This document shows positions 17,486 to 26,618 of a stretch of DNA of 64,000 nt, piece by piece. Both the position numbers and the translations under genes were made by a program. The stretch's first letter is position 1. Each line of letters starts with the position of its first letter. The notes beneath the pieces were generated by a model. That model did not search any database and was not told where the DNA came from. It saw nothing but the letters and a program-made list of their open reading frames with translations. The stretch is from an uncultured Collinsella sp. GTDB lineage: Bacteria > Actinomycetota > Coriobacteriia > Coriobacteriales > Coriobacteriaceae. The stretch spans positions 1-64,000 of the forward strand of contig CABUWV010000004.1 of assembly GCA_902495355.1 (NCBI GenBank). The letters run 5' to 3'.

Positions 17486-19798
17486 CTACGCCGACGCGCT
17501 GTCGCGAGCCGCCTGGCATGTAGGAGTCTGACGCAGCGTAAGCGGCTTGTCCCCCGCCTCGGCCGACGTGGTCAGCGTATACGTGATCGTCGTCGTCTCG
17601 CCAGCATGCAGGTCAACGGTGCCCGAATAGAAGGGGATTCCATGCCACGTAGCGGCGCCAAGACCAAACTGGGTGCCCTCGACGGTCAGATCAGTAATGT
17701 TGCCGCCCGTCGGGGCAAACAACGAGACATTCAGACGCTCGTCGTCACGCGCGGCATCGGGTGCGCTCGCCGCAACGTAGTCGGGCAGCTTGCCAGCCTC
17801 CTCCTGCGTCATGATGTTCGTCAGAGTAACGGTGATGCGATACGAGCACGTGCCGTCGCCGTTCTTGATGCCCTGGCCGATCTGCGTGTCGGCGTTCAGA
17901 TACCAGTCGAGCTTGGAGAAGCTCAGGTTGTTAAAGTAAACGCCGGCAACGGGATCGGCACTCGGATCATCCGGATCGGGCAGCGAAGCGTCAATGCCCG
18001 TCTCTTTGATGGCATTCTGCTCATCATCGTTTCTCATCCAAGCAATCAGACGGCCCTCTTCGGCACCGCGCTCAACGGCGCTGACAAGCTTCGTAACATC
18101 GACATCGCCGATACCGCCAAGGATCTTGTCGAAGGCAGCGCTGGCGACGGATGCAAAGATGCCGTCCGACTCCTCGACCGGATAGTTCCAGTACACATCG
18201 TGCATGAGGACCTTTGCGGCGTTGGTGCCGTCGACAACCGTTCCGTCGGGCAGCGAGACATTACCGACCAGGCCCAGCAGATACTGCAGGAACACCGGGT
18301 CGATACCGATGACGCCATCAACGTCCTGTCCATACTGGGACTTCCACAGCGCGGCGACACGCTGCGAGTTGCGGGGCCAATCAGGCGAATAGGTATTGCC
18401 CGAGTTGTACAGGTTACTGTGGTTGCCGAACAGCGCCTCATCCTCTTCGTCGACGCTCTCGACTGCCTCATCCTCACTGAGTCCAATGCGGGGAACAAAC
18501 TCGCCAATCGACATCTGGCCGTCAGTGACCGAAATCAGGCCCTGCGAACCGCCAAAGCCGCCGCAAGCACGAATCTCGACGTTGTTCATGGCGTACATAA
18601 GGTAGTTGCGCGTCTGGCCGTTGGCGCCGAGCATCTGGGGAAGGATGGGGGCGACCTTCTCCGCCGCGTCAACCGCGCCGTTGAGGGTGGCAAAGCCGTC
18701 CTTGGCCTTATCGACCAGCTCGGTCACCTGGGAAATATGAGTATCGCCAATGCCCTGGATCTTCTCATTGGCGCTCTTGAACACCTTGGAGCTATCGGAA
18801 AGCGAATCGGCAACGGCCTGCAGCGCGGACACGTTAATCATGCCGTCCTGGAACAGCTTGCCGGGCGTGGCCTGCGAAAGGTTGTCGGCCATGGGAACCA
18901 GCGCGTTGCTCGAGACATCGGACAGGGCATCAATCATGGTGCGGGCTGCGTTGATGTCACTGCCATACACCGGGATAAACGAAGCCACCGTCCACAGCGG
19001 GCTCGAAGTCTCCGCCTTCATGCTGTCGCAGAGCTCATCGATCTTCTTCGCGTCGTCAGGCAGCGTCGAAAAAACGCCCGACGTGACCTTGTCCTTAAGG
19101 CCACCGACGATCTCGACAGCCTCCTTCGCTTCGCTCTTTACGGTCTTTGCCGAGTTAAGCAGCATAAAGCCGCTTGCGCCAAGCGCAACGAGAAGCACCG
19201 CGACTACAGCGGCAATAATGGCGCCGGTGTGACGCTTCTTGCCCTCGCCCTTGCGATGGCGATGACGGACCAGACCGTCAGAGGTCGAACTCGACGAAGC
19301 GTCGCTACCGTAGTTCAAGCCAAAATCGTAATAATCTTCCTTGGAACCCGAGCCCGCAAACTCGGCACCGCTATCATCCAGGCGGGCGAACGTGCCAGTC
19401 TCGGAAGCGCCGGTGTAAATCGTGCCAAGGTTACCCGTAAGCCCCGCGCCACCGGCAGAGGGGGTATTGTTGGCGGCCTTGCCGGCATTAACGTTGCCGG
19501 CGGCATTCGCGGTGTTGGCAGCACCTGCGTTGTTCGCAGGCACCGAAGGAGCCCCGCTCGGCTGCGACGTGGAGGTTGCACCGCCCGCAAAGACATTCCC
19601 TCTTGCACGGCCGGTCTTTTTTGCCTTTTGAGACTGCTCGTACAGAGCGGTAAACATCGCCGTCTCGCCCGGGGACACGCGTTTACCGGAACCGCCCTGC
19701 CCAGCGCCGCCCGGCGTGCCGGCCTTACCAGCCCCGTTCGGACGCGGCGGAACTGCAGGACGGCCGCTATCGCTGCCCTTAAAGTGATTACCAGCCAT
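17486..19798 (-). CDS. DUF4012 domain membrane protein
   Basis: Protein of about 770 residues. The N-terminal 200 residues are low-complexity and rich in Gly/Ala/Asn/Pro, probably cytosolic and disordered. One transmembrane helix follows (AIIAAVVAVLLVALGASGFM), and then a large extracytoplasmic region with the DUF4012 pattern (NYLMYAMNNVEIRACGGFGG, GVIGIDPVFLQYLLGLVG). Such proteins occur in Gram-positive cell-envelope contexts but have no assigned reaction. Start at ATG 19798 after GAGGA; the upstream MRLNCEDFF frame has no ribosome site. Confidence 0.8.
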   Translation of the reverse strand: MAGNHFKGSDSGRPAVPPRPNGAGKAGTPGGAGQGGSGKRVSPGETAMFTALYEQSQKAKKTGRARGNVFAGGATSTSQPSGAPSVPANNAGAANTANAAGNVNAGKAANNTPSAGGAGLTGNLGTIYTGASETGTFARLDDSGAEFAGSGSKEDYYDFGLNYGSDASSSSTSDGLVRHRHRKGEGKKRHTGAIIAAVVAVLLVALGASGFMLLNSAKTVKSEAKEAVEIVGGLKDKVTSGVFSTLPDDAKKIDELCDSMKAETSSPLWTVASFIPVYGSDINAARTMIDALSDVSSNALVPMADNLSQATPGKLFQDGMINVSALQAVADSLSDSSKVFKSANEKIQGIGDTHISQVTELVDKAKDGFATLNGAVDAAEKVAPILPQMLGANGQTRNYLMYAMNNVEIRACGGFGGSQGLISVTDGQMSIGEFVPRIGLSEDEAVESVDEEDEALFGNHSNLYNSGNTYSPDWPRNSQRVAALWKSQYGQDVDGVIGIDPVFLQYLLGLVGNVSLPDGTVVDGTNAAKVLMHDVYWNYPVEESDGIFASVASAAFDKILGGIGDVDVTKLVSAVERGAEEGRLIAWMRNDDEQNAIKETGIDASLPDPDDPSADPVAGVYFNNLSFSKLDWYLNADTQIGQGIKNGDGTCSYRITVTLTNIMTQEEAGKLPDYVAASAPDAARDDERLNVSLFAPTGGNITDLTVEGTQFGLGAATWHGIPFYSGTVDLHAGETTTITYTLTTSAEAGDKPLTLRQTPTCQAARDSASA

Positions 19799-19947
19799 AA
19801 AGAAATCCTCGCAATTGAGTCGCAATGAAAAAGTCCATAACGTTACTAGTTTATGGCATTTTGAGCATCGACAGCTAAACTCCAGACACGGACATCAATT
19901 GGCGAAAATGCGGCACAACACCTTTTCTGTCTTGGCGGCGGCGCTAG

Positions 19948-20970
19948 CTACACCGTGAGGAACATCATCACGATGATCATAACAAAGCCGATAAGGTCGG
20001 TCGGCAAAAACACCGTCCCCAGCATAACGGCGCTGGTGATGGTCGCCGAAACCGGCTCCACAGTTCCGATGAGGCTCGCGCGCACCGAGCCGATGTCCTT
20101 AACGCCCTGCATATAAAGCATGTAAGCAAAAAACGAGCCGATAACCACGAACACCGCGAGCGCCTCGATGCCGGCAGCGTCGAGCGCCGGCATATGCGCC
20201 CAAGGCTGCACGAAGACGCACGAGACCACGCCCGCCGTGAGCATTGCCGAGCCCGTGACGATGGGGCTGCCGTATTCGGGCAGGATCCTGGCGGGAATCA
20301 CCGCCATACACGCGGCGCTGACCGCACACATAAGACCTGCTGCCAGGCCAAGCGGCGAGATATTCAGGCTGGTAGGGTCGCCGCCAGTGGCAATTAAAAA
20401 GGTTCCACCCAGAGCCAGGCCAATGCCGATGACTTCGCGAGTACGCGGCATGCGGCGATCGGTCACGCAGGCGTAGCCCATGATGATAACGAGCTGCAGG
20501 CACTGGAGCACCGTCGCGGTTCCGGCGTTCGTCAGGCGCACGGCCGAAAGATAGCAAAACTGGTTGAACAGCAGACCAAAAGCGGTAAAGAGCAGCAGCT
20601 GCTTGCGATCAGCGGGCGTCGTCCAAAGCTTGACCAGGCGTGCGCGGTCGCGCGTGACAACCACAGCCATAAAGAGCAGGCCGGCGAGAATCTGACGCAC
20701 GCTCATAAGCCACAGCGTATCGACATGGTAGGTATCGAACAAAAAACTCGCGCTGGTGCCCGAGAAGCCCCAAAACGAACCGCCCACCAGCGTAGCCAAG
20801 ACGCCCGTGATCATCTTGCGCGTCGAAGCGCTGTTCAGGCGGTCGCGCCATGCGCGACGGGTGTTGCGGCTGAGCTCGTCGGTGCCCTCGGGCACATCAA
20901 TGTTCGATATATCGGTCATCGGCACCGAAGCCCCTGCGCCTTCGACCTGCTCGACACACTCTTTGCTCAT
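19948..20970 (-). CDS. EamA/DMT family transporter
   Basis: Membrane transporter of 340 residues with about ten hydrophobic segments in two EamA repeats (GGSFWGFSGTSASFLFDTYH begins the first; PLGLAAGLMCAVSAACMAVI begins the second). The family exports metabolites, often amino acids, but the substrate cannot be read from sequence. About 50 hydrophilic residues precede the first helix. ATG after GGGGGAG. No operon partner. Confidence 0.85.
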   Translation of the reverse strand: MSKECVEQVEGAGASVPMTDISNIDVPEGTDELSRNTRRAWRDRLNSASTRKMITGVLATLVGGSFWGFSGTSASFLFDTYHVDTLWLMSVRQILAGLLFMAVVVTRDRARLVKLWTTPADRKQLLLFTAFGLLFNQFCYLSAVRLTNAGTATVLQCLQLVIIMGYACVTDRRMPRTREVIGIGLALGGTFLIATGGDPTSLNISPLGLAAGLMCAVSAACMAVIPARILPEYGSPIVTGSAMLTAGVVSCVFVQPWAHMPALDAAGIEALAVFVVIGSFFAYMLYMQGVKDIGSVRASLIGTVEPVSATITSAVMLGTVFLPTDLIGFVMIIVMMFLTV

Positions 20971-21201
20971 TCCACTCCCCCGAAACAGCCTGGAAACAAT
21001 TCGGCTTACCTTACCACGGCGAAGTCACCAGCTGGAGGCTTGTCCGTTTATCGGTAGGACAATTCCGCAGGCGTCTTTCCATAGCTCGATACCGCAATGG
21101 CCTTGCATTATGCGACAGCCAAATCGCGGCAGCAGGCTCTTTTGAAATGGATACGACAAAGCCCCCGAATTCCACAATGTAAGCGATTTTTAAAAATGTT
21201 C

Positions 21202-21230
21202 TTGCCACCGAGTTCAGGCTCCGTTATATT
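21202..21230 (+). promoter_or_regulatory. Promoter of tRNA-Val
   Basis: -35 TTGCCA (21202-21207), 17-bp spacer, -10 TATATT (21225-21230), 29 bp before the tRNA. Confidence 0.75.
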
Positions 21231-21259
21231 ATCCCTTGCGCGCTTGCGCACCCTTGATC

Positions 21260-21334
21260 GGGCGTTTAGCTCAGGGGGAGAGCGCTTCCCTGACACGGAA
21301 GAGGTCAGAAGTTCAAATCTTCTAACGCCCACCA
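21260..21334 (+). tRNA. tRNA-Val (GAC)
   Basis: 75-nt cloverleaf with encoded CCA. The acceptor stem GGGCGTT pairs with AACGCCC, the D loop has AGCTCAGGGGGAGAGC, the anticodon arm CTTCC-CTGACAC-GGAAG gives anticodon GAC, and the T arm contains GTTCAAATC. Confidence 0.97.
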
Positions 21335-21342
21335 AATGTTCG

Positions 21343-21379
21343 CAGCTCAGAGGCTATGTCCTCTGGGCTGTTTTGTTTT
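21343..21379 (+). terminator. Terminator after tRNA-Val
   Basis: Hairpin CAGCTCAGAGG/CCTCTGGGCTG followed by TTTTGTTTT, 8 bp after the tRNA. Confidence 0.85.
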
Positions 21380-21560
21380 ATGTCGCCAAATCCGCCGGCA
21401 GTTCCAACCGCCCAACTAGCCAAAAGCCGACCATCTACTAGCCGATATATCCATCGGCATAACCAATCAGTCCGCACCGCAACTTCTCAGCAAAACGCCG
21501 CGATGTCTGCGCCCTGCGGTATCCTTGGGCCACTTGCACCTGCAGCACCAAGGAGCCGCC

Positions 21561-22247
21561 ATGCGCACCGAGCTCGATGTCCCCTTTTCGCACAAAGAAG
21601 AAGCCAAGGCGCTGGGCGCCAAATGGGACCGGACCAAGAAGGTCTGGTATGTACCCAGCGGCGTCAACCCCGAGCCCTTTGCCGAGTGGCTGCCCGGTGT
21701 TGACCGATCCGACCCCTCAGCGCCGTATATATATCTAGTACTGGGCAAGCGCGAGTGCTGGAAGTGTCACAAAGAGACCTCGGTCGCGGCCTTCGGCATT
21801 CCCTATCGAACCGATAACGACGAGAGCGTCGCCATCGCGCACGCGCCCAACGAAGCCGGGCACATTGCCATCGACACGGCCAACGCCAACGCACTCGCCA
21901 TCGTGCCCGCTCTTGGCTGCGTGCCGGGCGAGATCCGCGACTACCTTCATAAGCGCTGCGGCTACAAGTCCGTAGGCGCGCGAGCCTCCAAAGCCCCGTC
22001 GCTCGGCAACACGTGCACCAGTTGCGACGCGCTGCAAGGCAGCCGCCATCTGTTCGAGGAGCCCTCGTCCCCGTTTGCCCTCACTGCCATCAACAAGCTG
22101 CCGGCACTGGAGTTTATACGCGTCGAAGTTGCCGGCGTCTTTGGCGTCCCAGCCACACGCACCGACTTTGACCAGGCGCTCTTTACCTGGGCACAAGACC
22201 ATCACGCCGAGTTCCACAAGCAACTCGGTGAGGGGATTTATTTGTAG
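21561..22247 (+). CDS. DUF5710 domain protein with Cys pairs
   Basis: Protein of 228 residues. Residues 3-30 (ELDVPFSHKEEAKALGAKWD and following) match the DUF5710 module, often found at ends of DNA-processing or mobile-element proteins. Two Cys pairs, ECWKCHK and CTSCD, suggest a zinc site. The rest is unassigned. ATG at 21561 follows AAGGAGCCGCC; an upstream in-frame start at 21525 has no ribosome site. Confidence 0.75.
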   Translation: MRTELDVPFSHKEEAKALGAKWDRTKKVWYVPSGVNPEPFAEWLPGVDRSDPSAPYIYLVLGKRECWKCHKETSVAAFGIPYRTDNDESVAIAHAPNEAGHIAIDTANANALAIVPALGCVPGEIRDYLHKRCGYKSVGARASKAPSLGNTCTSCDALQGSRHLFEEPSSPFALTAINKLPALEFIRVEVAGVFGVPATRTDFDQALFTWAQDHHAEFHKQLGEGIYL

Positions 22248-22285
22248 AGACGGAGAAGCCTTCACAGCCAGCTCCTCCGCATCAC

Positions 22286-22570
22286 CTATCCCTCGTCGCC
22301 GGCGTCATACACGATATCGAGGCCACAAACAGGGCATTTCTCCGGATACACCGGCATATGAACGCCTGTCTGTTTTCTCACTTCGTCGCTGAGTCTGTCG
22401 CGCGCATCGATGAACCGAATGTCGAGACACTGTATTTGCGAGCCACAGCAAGGGCAGGTGACGACAAACGACCCACAATCAACCTCTACGCTCGGAAACA
22501 TATTGTTGTCTATAAGGGCACACGGCAGTTTTCCGTACTTCCCCATCGCAATATCGCCTCGCCAGCTCAT
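22286..22570 (-). CDS. Small zinc-ribbon protein
   Basis: Hypothetical protein of 94 residues with two CxxC knuckles, VTCPCCGSQI and EKCPVCGLDI, separated by about 45 residues, suggesting one zinc ribbon. Start at ATG 22570 after GAGGGGAG; the frame continues upstream without a ribosome site. Convergent with the DUF5710 gene. Function unknown. Confidence 0.65.
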   Translation of the reverse strand: MSWRGDIAMGKYGKLPCALIDNNMFPSVEVDCGSFVVTCPCCGSQIQCLDIRFIDARDRLSDEVRKQTGVHMPVYPEKCPVCGLDIVYDAGDEG

Positions 22571-22692
22571 ACACGCTCCCCTCTCGCTATACAAAACAGG
22601 AAGAGCATGCACCGGCGGGCGTGCGCGAGATTGCATCGCCACGCGATCCGATCAAACAACACGATCGTCAAAGAATGCCAAAGCCAAATACG
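22571..22692. other. Short gap without a gene
   Basis: No terminator, repeat or convincing ORF seen between the small zinc-ribbon gene and the HNH nuclease gene. Confidence 0.5.
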
Positions 22693-23775
22693 CTAATACG
22701 GCAGAAGCCCCGCCTTTTCACGCTTCTTTTCCGAGCGATCGAACTCAATGCGATGGGCCTCAAGAAACACCGTATTGGGTCGCCACTGACGCTCATTCGG
22801 CTGCCTTAGCGTCGCACCCGCAAAGGAAGCGTAGCCGGTCTTATCCAGCAGGTACGATCCGCACAGCCGATATTCGCCGCAAACAGGCTCAAACGAAATC
22901 AGGTGAGCATCGAATAAAGCATGTAAGTCGCGCCGAAGCAGAATACCGTTGCTGGCAACCTGCGATTTTGGTCCCGAGTAATTCTCGATATGTGCAGCCT
23001 CCAGAGCTTCGCTGACGCCGCAGTCCGACACCGCGCAACGGCCGTCATAGGCGGCAACGAGCTGCTTGCGGAACCATTGCTGCCCCAATCGCTCGCGCCT
23101 TAACGCATAGCGGACCTTTTCGTCGTCGGTCGCACCCTGTCCGGCAAACTCAATATCGACGGGCATGTGCTTCAGATAACTCATGTCGGGTGCAAAACGA
23201 GGGTCCGGTCCGCCTTTATGAACAGGACCGTGCAGAACAAACCATCCGTTTTCGGGCTCGAACCGCTCAACAAACGCAAGGCCGAGCACCTTATAGCCCA
23301 CCTCGGTTGCAAATATGACTCCGACCGGAACGCCACATTCCATGCAGTTGAGCATTTTACGGTTATAGTCTTGGTCTCGAGAACCAACGGCGCCTGGCGC
23401 TTGAACCGAATACTTAATGACCCACGTGCCATCGTCCAAATAGAGCGGAGGCACATCGGTGTAGAAGCTCTTTTTAGAGTTATGGACCGAAAGCGCAAAG
23501 ATCTTATTGGGATCTTGCTTCACCCGATCCTGGCCCGGCCAGAAGATCCCTGAATCCCGCGTTACGGGAAAGAAGACCGAGCCAATTCTCAAACGATACT
23601 GATACTGAGGGCTATCTTCCTTGGTGTGGTGCGGAAGGCTGGTCCAAACGCCGCCGCGCTGTTCCTCACCCAGAAACCACTCCCATGCCTCAACGTATTC
23701 GGAAGGCACGAGACTGCAGGCGCGGTCATAGCTTGGTCCATCCATCAACGGAACAGCAAGGTCAATGTCGTTCAT
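22693..23775 (-). CDS. HNH endonuclease with SRA-like N-terminal domain
   Basis: Protein of 360 residues. The C-terminal part is a clear HNH nuclease: AYDGRCAVSDCG, then LEAAHIENYSG, then NGILLRRDLHALFDAHLISF. The N-terminal 200 residues (YRLRIGSVFFP, VQAPGAVGSRDQDYNRKML, VPVGVIFATEV) resemble ScoMcrA-type SRA/YDG modified-DNA readers. That architecture fits modification-dependent (type IV) restriction of incoming DNA. I prefer ATG 23775 (AGGTG upstream); GTG 23784 is possible. The SRA assignment is weaker than the HNH. Confidence 0.72.
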   Translation of the reverse strand: MNDIDLAVPLMDGPSYDRACSLVPSEYVEAWEWFLGEEQRGGVWTSLPHHTKEDSPQYQYRLRIGSVFFPVTRDSGIFWPGQDRVKQDPNKIFALSVHNSKKSFYTDVPPLYLDDGTWVIKYSVQAPGAVGSRDQDYNRKMLNCMECGVPVGVIFATEVGYKVLGLAFVERFEPENGWFVLHGPVHKGGPDPRFAPDMSYLKHMPVDIEFAGQGATDDEKVRYALRRERLGQQWFRKQLVAAYDGRCAVSDCGVSEALEAAHIENYSGPKSQVASNGILLRRDLHALFDAHLISFEPVCGEYRLCGSYLLDKTGYASFAGATLRQPNERQWRPNTVFLEAHRIEFDRSEKKREKAGLLPY

Positions 23776-23990
23776 CGCCAGCACCTACAACCATACGAAC
23801 GCGAGTCATGCCCCTCAATAATATGGCCGGAAGTCAATTATTACGAGATCTCATTCCGCGATCGGCACATCGTTGATGCTCCCGGTTTGCCGCTGGCGCG
23901 CTTGTACCCCGCTACCCCACTTCCCTGTATACTGATGTAGCACGTGTTTCATCCGGGCTTGTTGGGCCGGGTCGTTCATGGGAGGGTCTT

Positions 23991-24482
23991 ATGGCTGCTT
24001 CGAATCCGCCTAAGGGGAGCGTTTCTTCTTCGTCCATCAAGCCGGTTACGCGCAAGGCCGTGCGCTGCCAGCGCGAGGTCGCCTGGCTTATCACGCAGGC
24101 AGCGGGCAGGCTTGTGGCGACCACCCAGGACGTCAATGCGCCTACGCCGAGCTTTGTGTTAGCGGCGGCGCTGGATTTTGTGCGCCAATTGGAGCTTGCC
24201 GCGCAGGATGCCAACGGCCACCTCGACTACCAGAACGTTATGGCGCCCGATCTGCAAACGTTCTGTCACATGGCCAAGTTGCCTGCCGCGCCCAATGCGC
24301 TTTCGGACGCAGGCTACATGTTTACGCTCTCGGGCGCGGACCTTATCCGCGACATCTATGCATACTGCAGCGAGCTCGCCGAGCGCAGCGTCTTTGGCAC
24401 GGCTGAAGTCAAACCGGGAAATGTCATCAAGCTGGTTCTTAGGCTGTTCTTGATAGACGGGTTCGGGGCCATGCCGGCGTAA
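23991..24482 (+). CDS. Hypothetical protein
   Basis: 163 residues, not recognised. Ser/Lys-rich first 25 residues, then mostly helical sequence with no membrane segment and no conserved nucleotide or metal motif. ATG follows GGGAGGGTCTT. A possible -10 box TATACT lies near 23929. Codon use and GC content match the neighbours, so it is probably real. Confidence 0.6.
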   Translation: MAASNPPKGSVSSSSIKPVTRKAVRCQREVAWLITQAAGRLVATTQDVNAPTPSFVLAAALDFVRQLELAAQDANGHLDYQNVMAPDLQTFCHMAKLPAAPNALSDAGYMFTLSGADLIRDIYAYCSELAERSVFGTAEVKPGNVIKLVLRLFLIDGFGAMPA

Positions 24483-24582
24483 GCCGAGTCTTTAGCATCA
24501 CCGTCGACTGGGCAACAACCGCTTTACCTTAGTGGGCGCCAATCGAGGGTCGATTATTGAGTCGCCTCGTCCACTAACGCAT

Positions 24583-26049
24583 CTATCCCACGCGCTCTGA
24601 CAGTCGATATTTGCGGTTGCGGCTTGTCGACGGCGCCGTGGGCTCAAGCTCGCCTTGAGCAATGAGCGCGTTGACGCGCGACCTAACCTGGGAAATTGTA
24701 AGCCCTGTGTGCTCTGCCAGCTCGCGCGTCCCCAGCTCGCCGTAGTGTTTGAGTGCCGTCACAATTAAGCCCCCGCCATGATCGACCGGCTCGATCTTTG
24801 AACGGTAAAGTACGACCTTGAACCGATCGAACCCCGGGCAGAACAGGGGCTCGGCCAGACCATGCGCGCGCATGGCATCGATCATCATCGGGATGCCCGA
24901 GCCATTGCCCTCAGCCGGCGAACCTGCGCCATCCGGCAGCGGGACAATCGACATGAGCTTCACAAGCGTCGCGTTACGGCATCGGGAGCTGCCGTCAAAC
25001 AAGTTCTCGCGAGTCTTTCCCCCGTAAAGGCCACCAGGATTCGTCACCTCGACACGATCGTCAAAGACGTCGACGGTAATCGATTGTCCACAGAACCGAT
25101 CCCCGTATTCTCGATGGATTACGGCGTTGGCGATTGCCTCGCGCAGAACCTCCTCGGGAATCTCCAGCGAGTCGACACGCGAGACGCCTTGGACGGTCGA
25201 GGTTCGCCGCAAATTCTTGGCGACGGCCGCGACGGCATCCGAGATCATCTCGCCCAACGTTCCCTCACAGATTGTGCGGTCCATGAACCTCAGCGATCCC
25301 GCCGTGCCTTTCCGGGTCCCCGCATAGACAGCCATGTCGATAAAGAGCTTGGGATAAAACTGCTGAGGGTAGGTGCCCGCAACTAGGAGTCCAGCCTTGG
25401 TAACATTGCCCTGGGAATCAAGGAAATTTAGGCGCTCCAGCTTCGTTTGTTTGTCCGGCGCGCCGCGCATTGCCCGAGGCGTCAACGAGAAAGCCCGATC
25501 TATCGTACGGTCGACCAGCGCCTCGTCGAGATCGTCCGCGCCCGCGCCCGCCACCGCGTCGCGATCGCTCGGAGTCGCTCGACCGTATGACGCCAATGCG
25601 AGCACCTCAGTCGACGAAAGCGGGACATCTTTGTCATCGATGCGTTTGTAGCTGCCACCTTGAGCGCCCCGCTCTATGACATAACAAGGCTTGCTCGACG
25701 GGTCGAGCTCCTCAATCGTGATGACCAGAACCACGGTGCCCTGGAGCTCCACGCGCTCAATGGTGTATTTGGGCGGATTGGCCAGCTTTCCGCGACCGCC
25801 CGCATCACCCATGCCCGCCACGAATTGGTTGAGAACTTTCTCGGTCTCAAAGTTTGCAACTGGGACAAAACCCGCGCGCTCGCTCACTCCGAGCACGATG
25901 ATGCCGCCGGCGGTGTTTGCGAAAGCGCTGACCGTTTCCCATACGTCGCGGGAAAGCGTTGTGGCGCTCTCCTTGACCTCGACGTTAAGATCGTCCGAGC
26001 CCATGCGCCTTAAAGACTCGAGCAGACCGGTCAGTTCGTTTTCGTTCAT
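24583..26049 (-). CDS. AlbA_2 (Schlafen-type) ATP-binding regulator
   Basis: 488 residues in the 'putative DNA-binding / ATP-dependent regulator' family. The N-terminal AlbA_2 domain runs over about residues 1-130 (VEVKESATTLSRDVWETVSA, NTAGGIIVLGVSE). The middle is a HATPase_c_4-like domain (PEEVLREAIANAVIHREYG, FDDRVEVTNPGGL). The C-terminus has a winged helix (GTRELAEHTGLTISQVRSRV). ATG 26049 after AAAGGA. The promoter lies between two operator-like repeat arrays, suggesting autoregulation. Such genes often sit in accessory or defence regions; the role here is unknown. Confidence 0.82.
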   Translation of the reverse strand: MNENELTGLLESLRRMGSDDLNVEVKESATTLSRDVWETVSAFANTAGGIIVLGVSERAGFVPVANFETEKVLNQFVAGMGDAGGRGKLANPPKYTIERVELQGTVVLVITIEELDPSSKPCYVIERGAQGGSYKRIDDKDVPLSSTEVLALASYGRATPSDRDAVAGAGADDLDEALVDRTIDRAFSLTPRAMRGAPDKQTKLERLNFLDSQGNVTKAGLLVAGTYPQQFYPKLFIDMAVYAGTRKGTAGSLRFMDRTICEGTLGEMISDAVAAVAKNLRRTSTVQGVSRVDSLEIPEEVLREAIANAVIHREYGDRFCGQSITVDVFDDRVEVTNPGGLYGGKTRENLFDGSSRCRNATLVKLMSIVPLPDGAGSPAEGNGSGIPMMIDAMRAHGLAEPLFCPGFDRFKVVLYRSKIEPVDHGGGLIVTALKHYGELGTRELAEHTGLTISQVRSRVNALIAQGELEPTAPSTSRNRKYRLSERVG

Positions 26050-26106
26050 CTGCACGTCCTTTCGCTCGGTTCTGCGAAGAATGCCGCGAATGAATTTCCT
26101 TCGTCT

Positions 26107-26183
26107 CTCAGTTATCTCTCGTAATTATCTCTCATCTTTCTGTTATCTCTCATATTAGAGATGAGTGAGAGATAAAAGATAAG
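26107..26183 (-). promoter_or_regulatory. TTATCTCTC[AG]T operator array, copy 1
   Basis: Three direct copies of TTATCTCTC(A/G)T followed by an inverted GAGAGATAA. The first 52 bp are nearly identical to copy 2 at 26272. It lies downstream of the predicted promoter, in the 5' leader of the AlbA_2 gene. Confidence 0.7.
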
Positions 26184-26201
26184 ATGTCTGCCATCTGTTT
26201 C

Positions 26202-26230
26202 ATATAAACATGTTTTTGCTGGTAGAACAA
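26202..26230 (-). promoter_or_regulatory. Predicted promoter of the AlbA_2 gene
   Basis: On the minus strand: -35 TTGTTC (26225-26230), 17-bp spacer, -10 TTATAT (26202-26207). It is placed between the two arrays. Confidence 0.5.
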
Positions 26231-26271
26231 TCGGTATTGAGATAATACCATGATTGCTTGTCTCTTTGCTG

Positions 26272-26346
26272 CTCAGTTATCTCTCATATTTATCTCTCGT
26301 CTTTCTGTTATCTCTCGTATTCGTGACGAATGAGAGATGAGAGATG
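26272..26346 (-). promoter_or_regulatory. TTATCTCTC[AG]T operator array, copy 2
   Basis: Again three direct words followed by inverted ATGAGAGATGAGAGATG. Starts 165 bp from copy 1, with the promoter between them. Confidence 0.7.
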
Positions 26347-26358
26347 TGCGGGCGGCGG

Positions 26359-26483
26359 ATGAGCGTGGATTTTGGACGGTCGGGAAATGAGGGTGGATAT
26401 TTGGACGGTATTTGGGCGTTTTGAGGCTGATTCCGTCCGAAAATCCACTCTCATTCGATAGGCGTCCAAGTTTCCACGCTCGC
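26359..26483. repeat. Cluster of four GAGCGTGGATTTTTGGAC-like words
   Basis: Two direct copies (ATGAGCGTGGATTTTGGACG at 26359 and a variant at 26387) and two inverted copies (26433-26455, 26462-26483) that can pair with them. The same word occurs at 37351 and in the palindrome at 37378-37445. With the arrays before it, this fills the 570-bp gap upstream of the M16 peptidase. Confidence 0.65.
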
Positions 26484-26618
26484 GCGGCGGGCACGCGGGG
26501 CCTTTACCCAATCCGCTGGCATCGTCTCCAGTTCGCCGCAGAGCCGCGGCCCCATATGGGTATACTCTCGTGGATTCGACTCGATTCGCCCCCGCTGGGG
26601 CGTCAAAGGAGACTGCAT

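Noticed and set aside
26107..26346. CRISPR array
   Set aside because: The TTATCTCTC repeats are too short, partly inverted, and have no unique spacers of constant length; no cas genes nearby.
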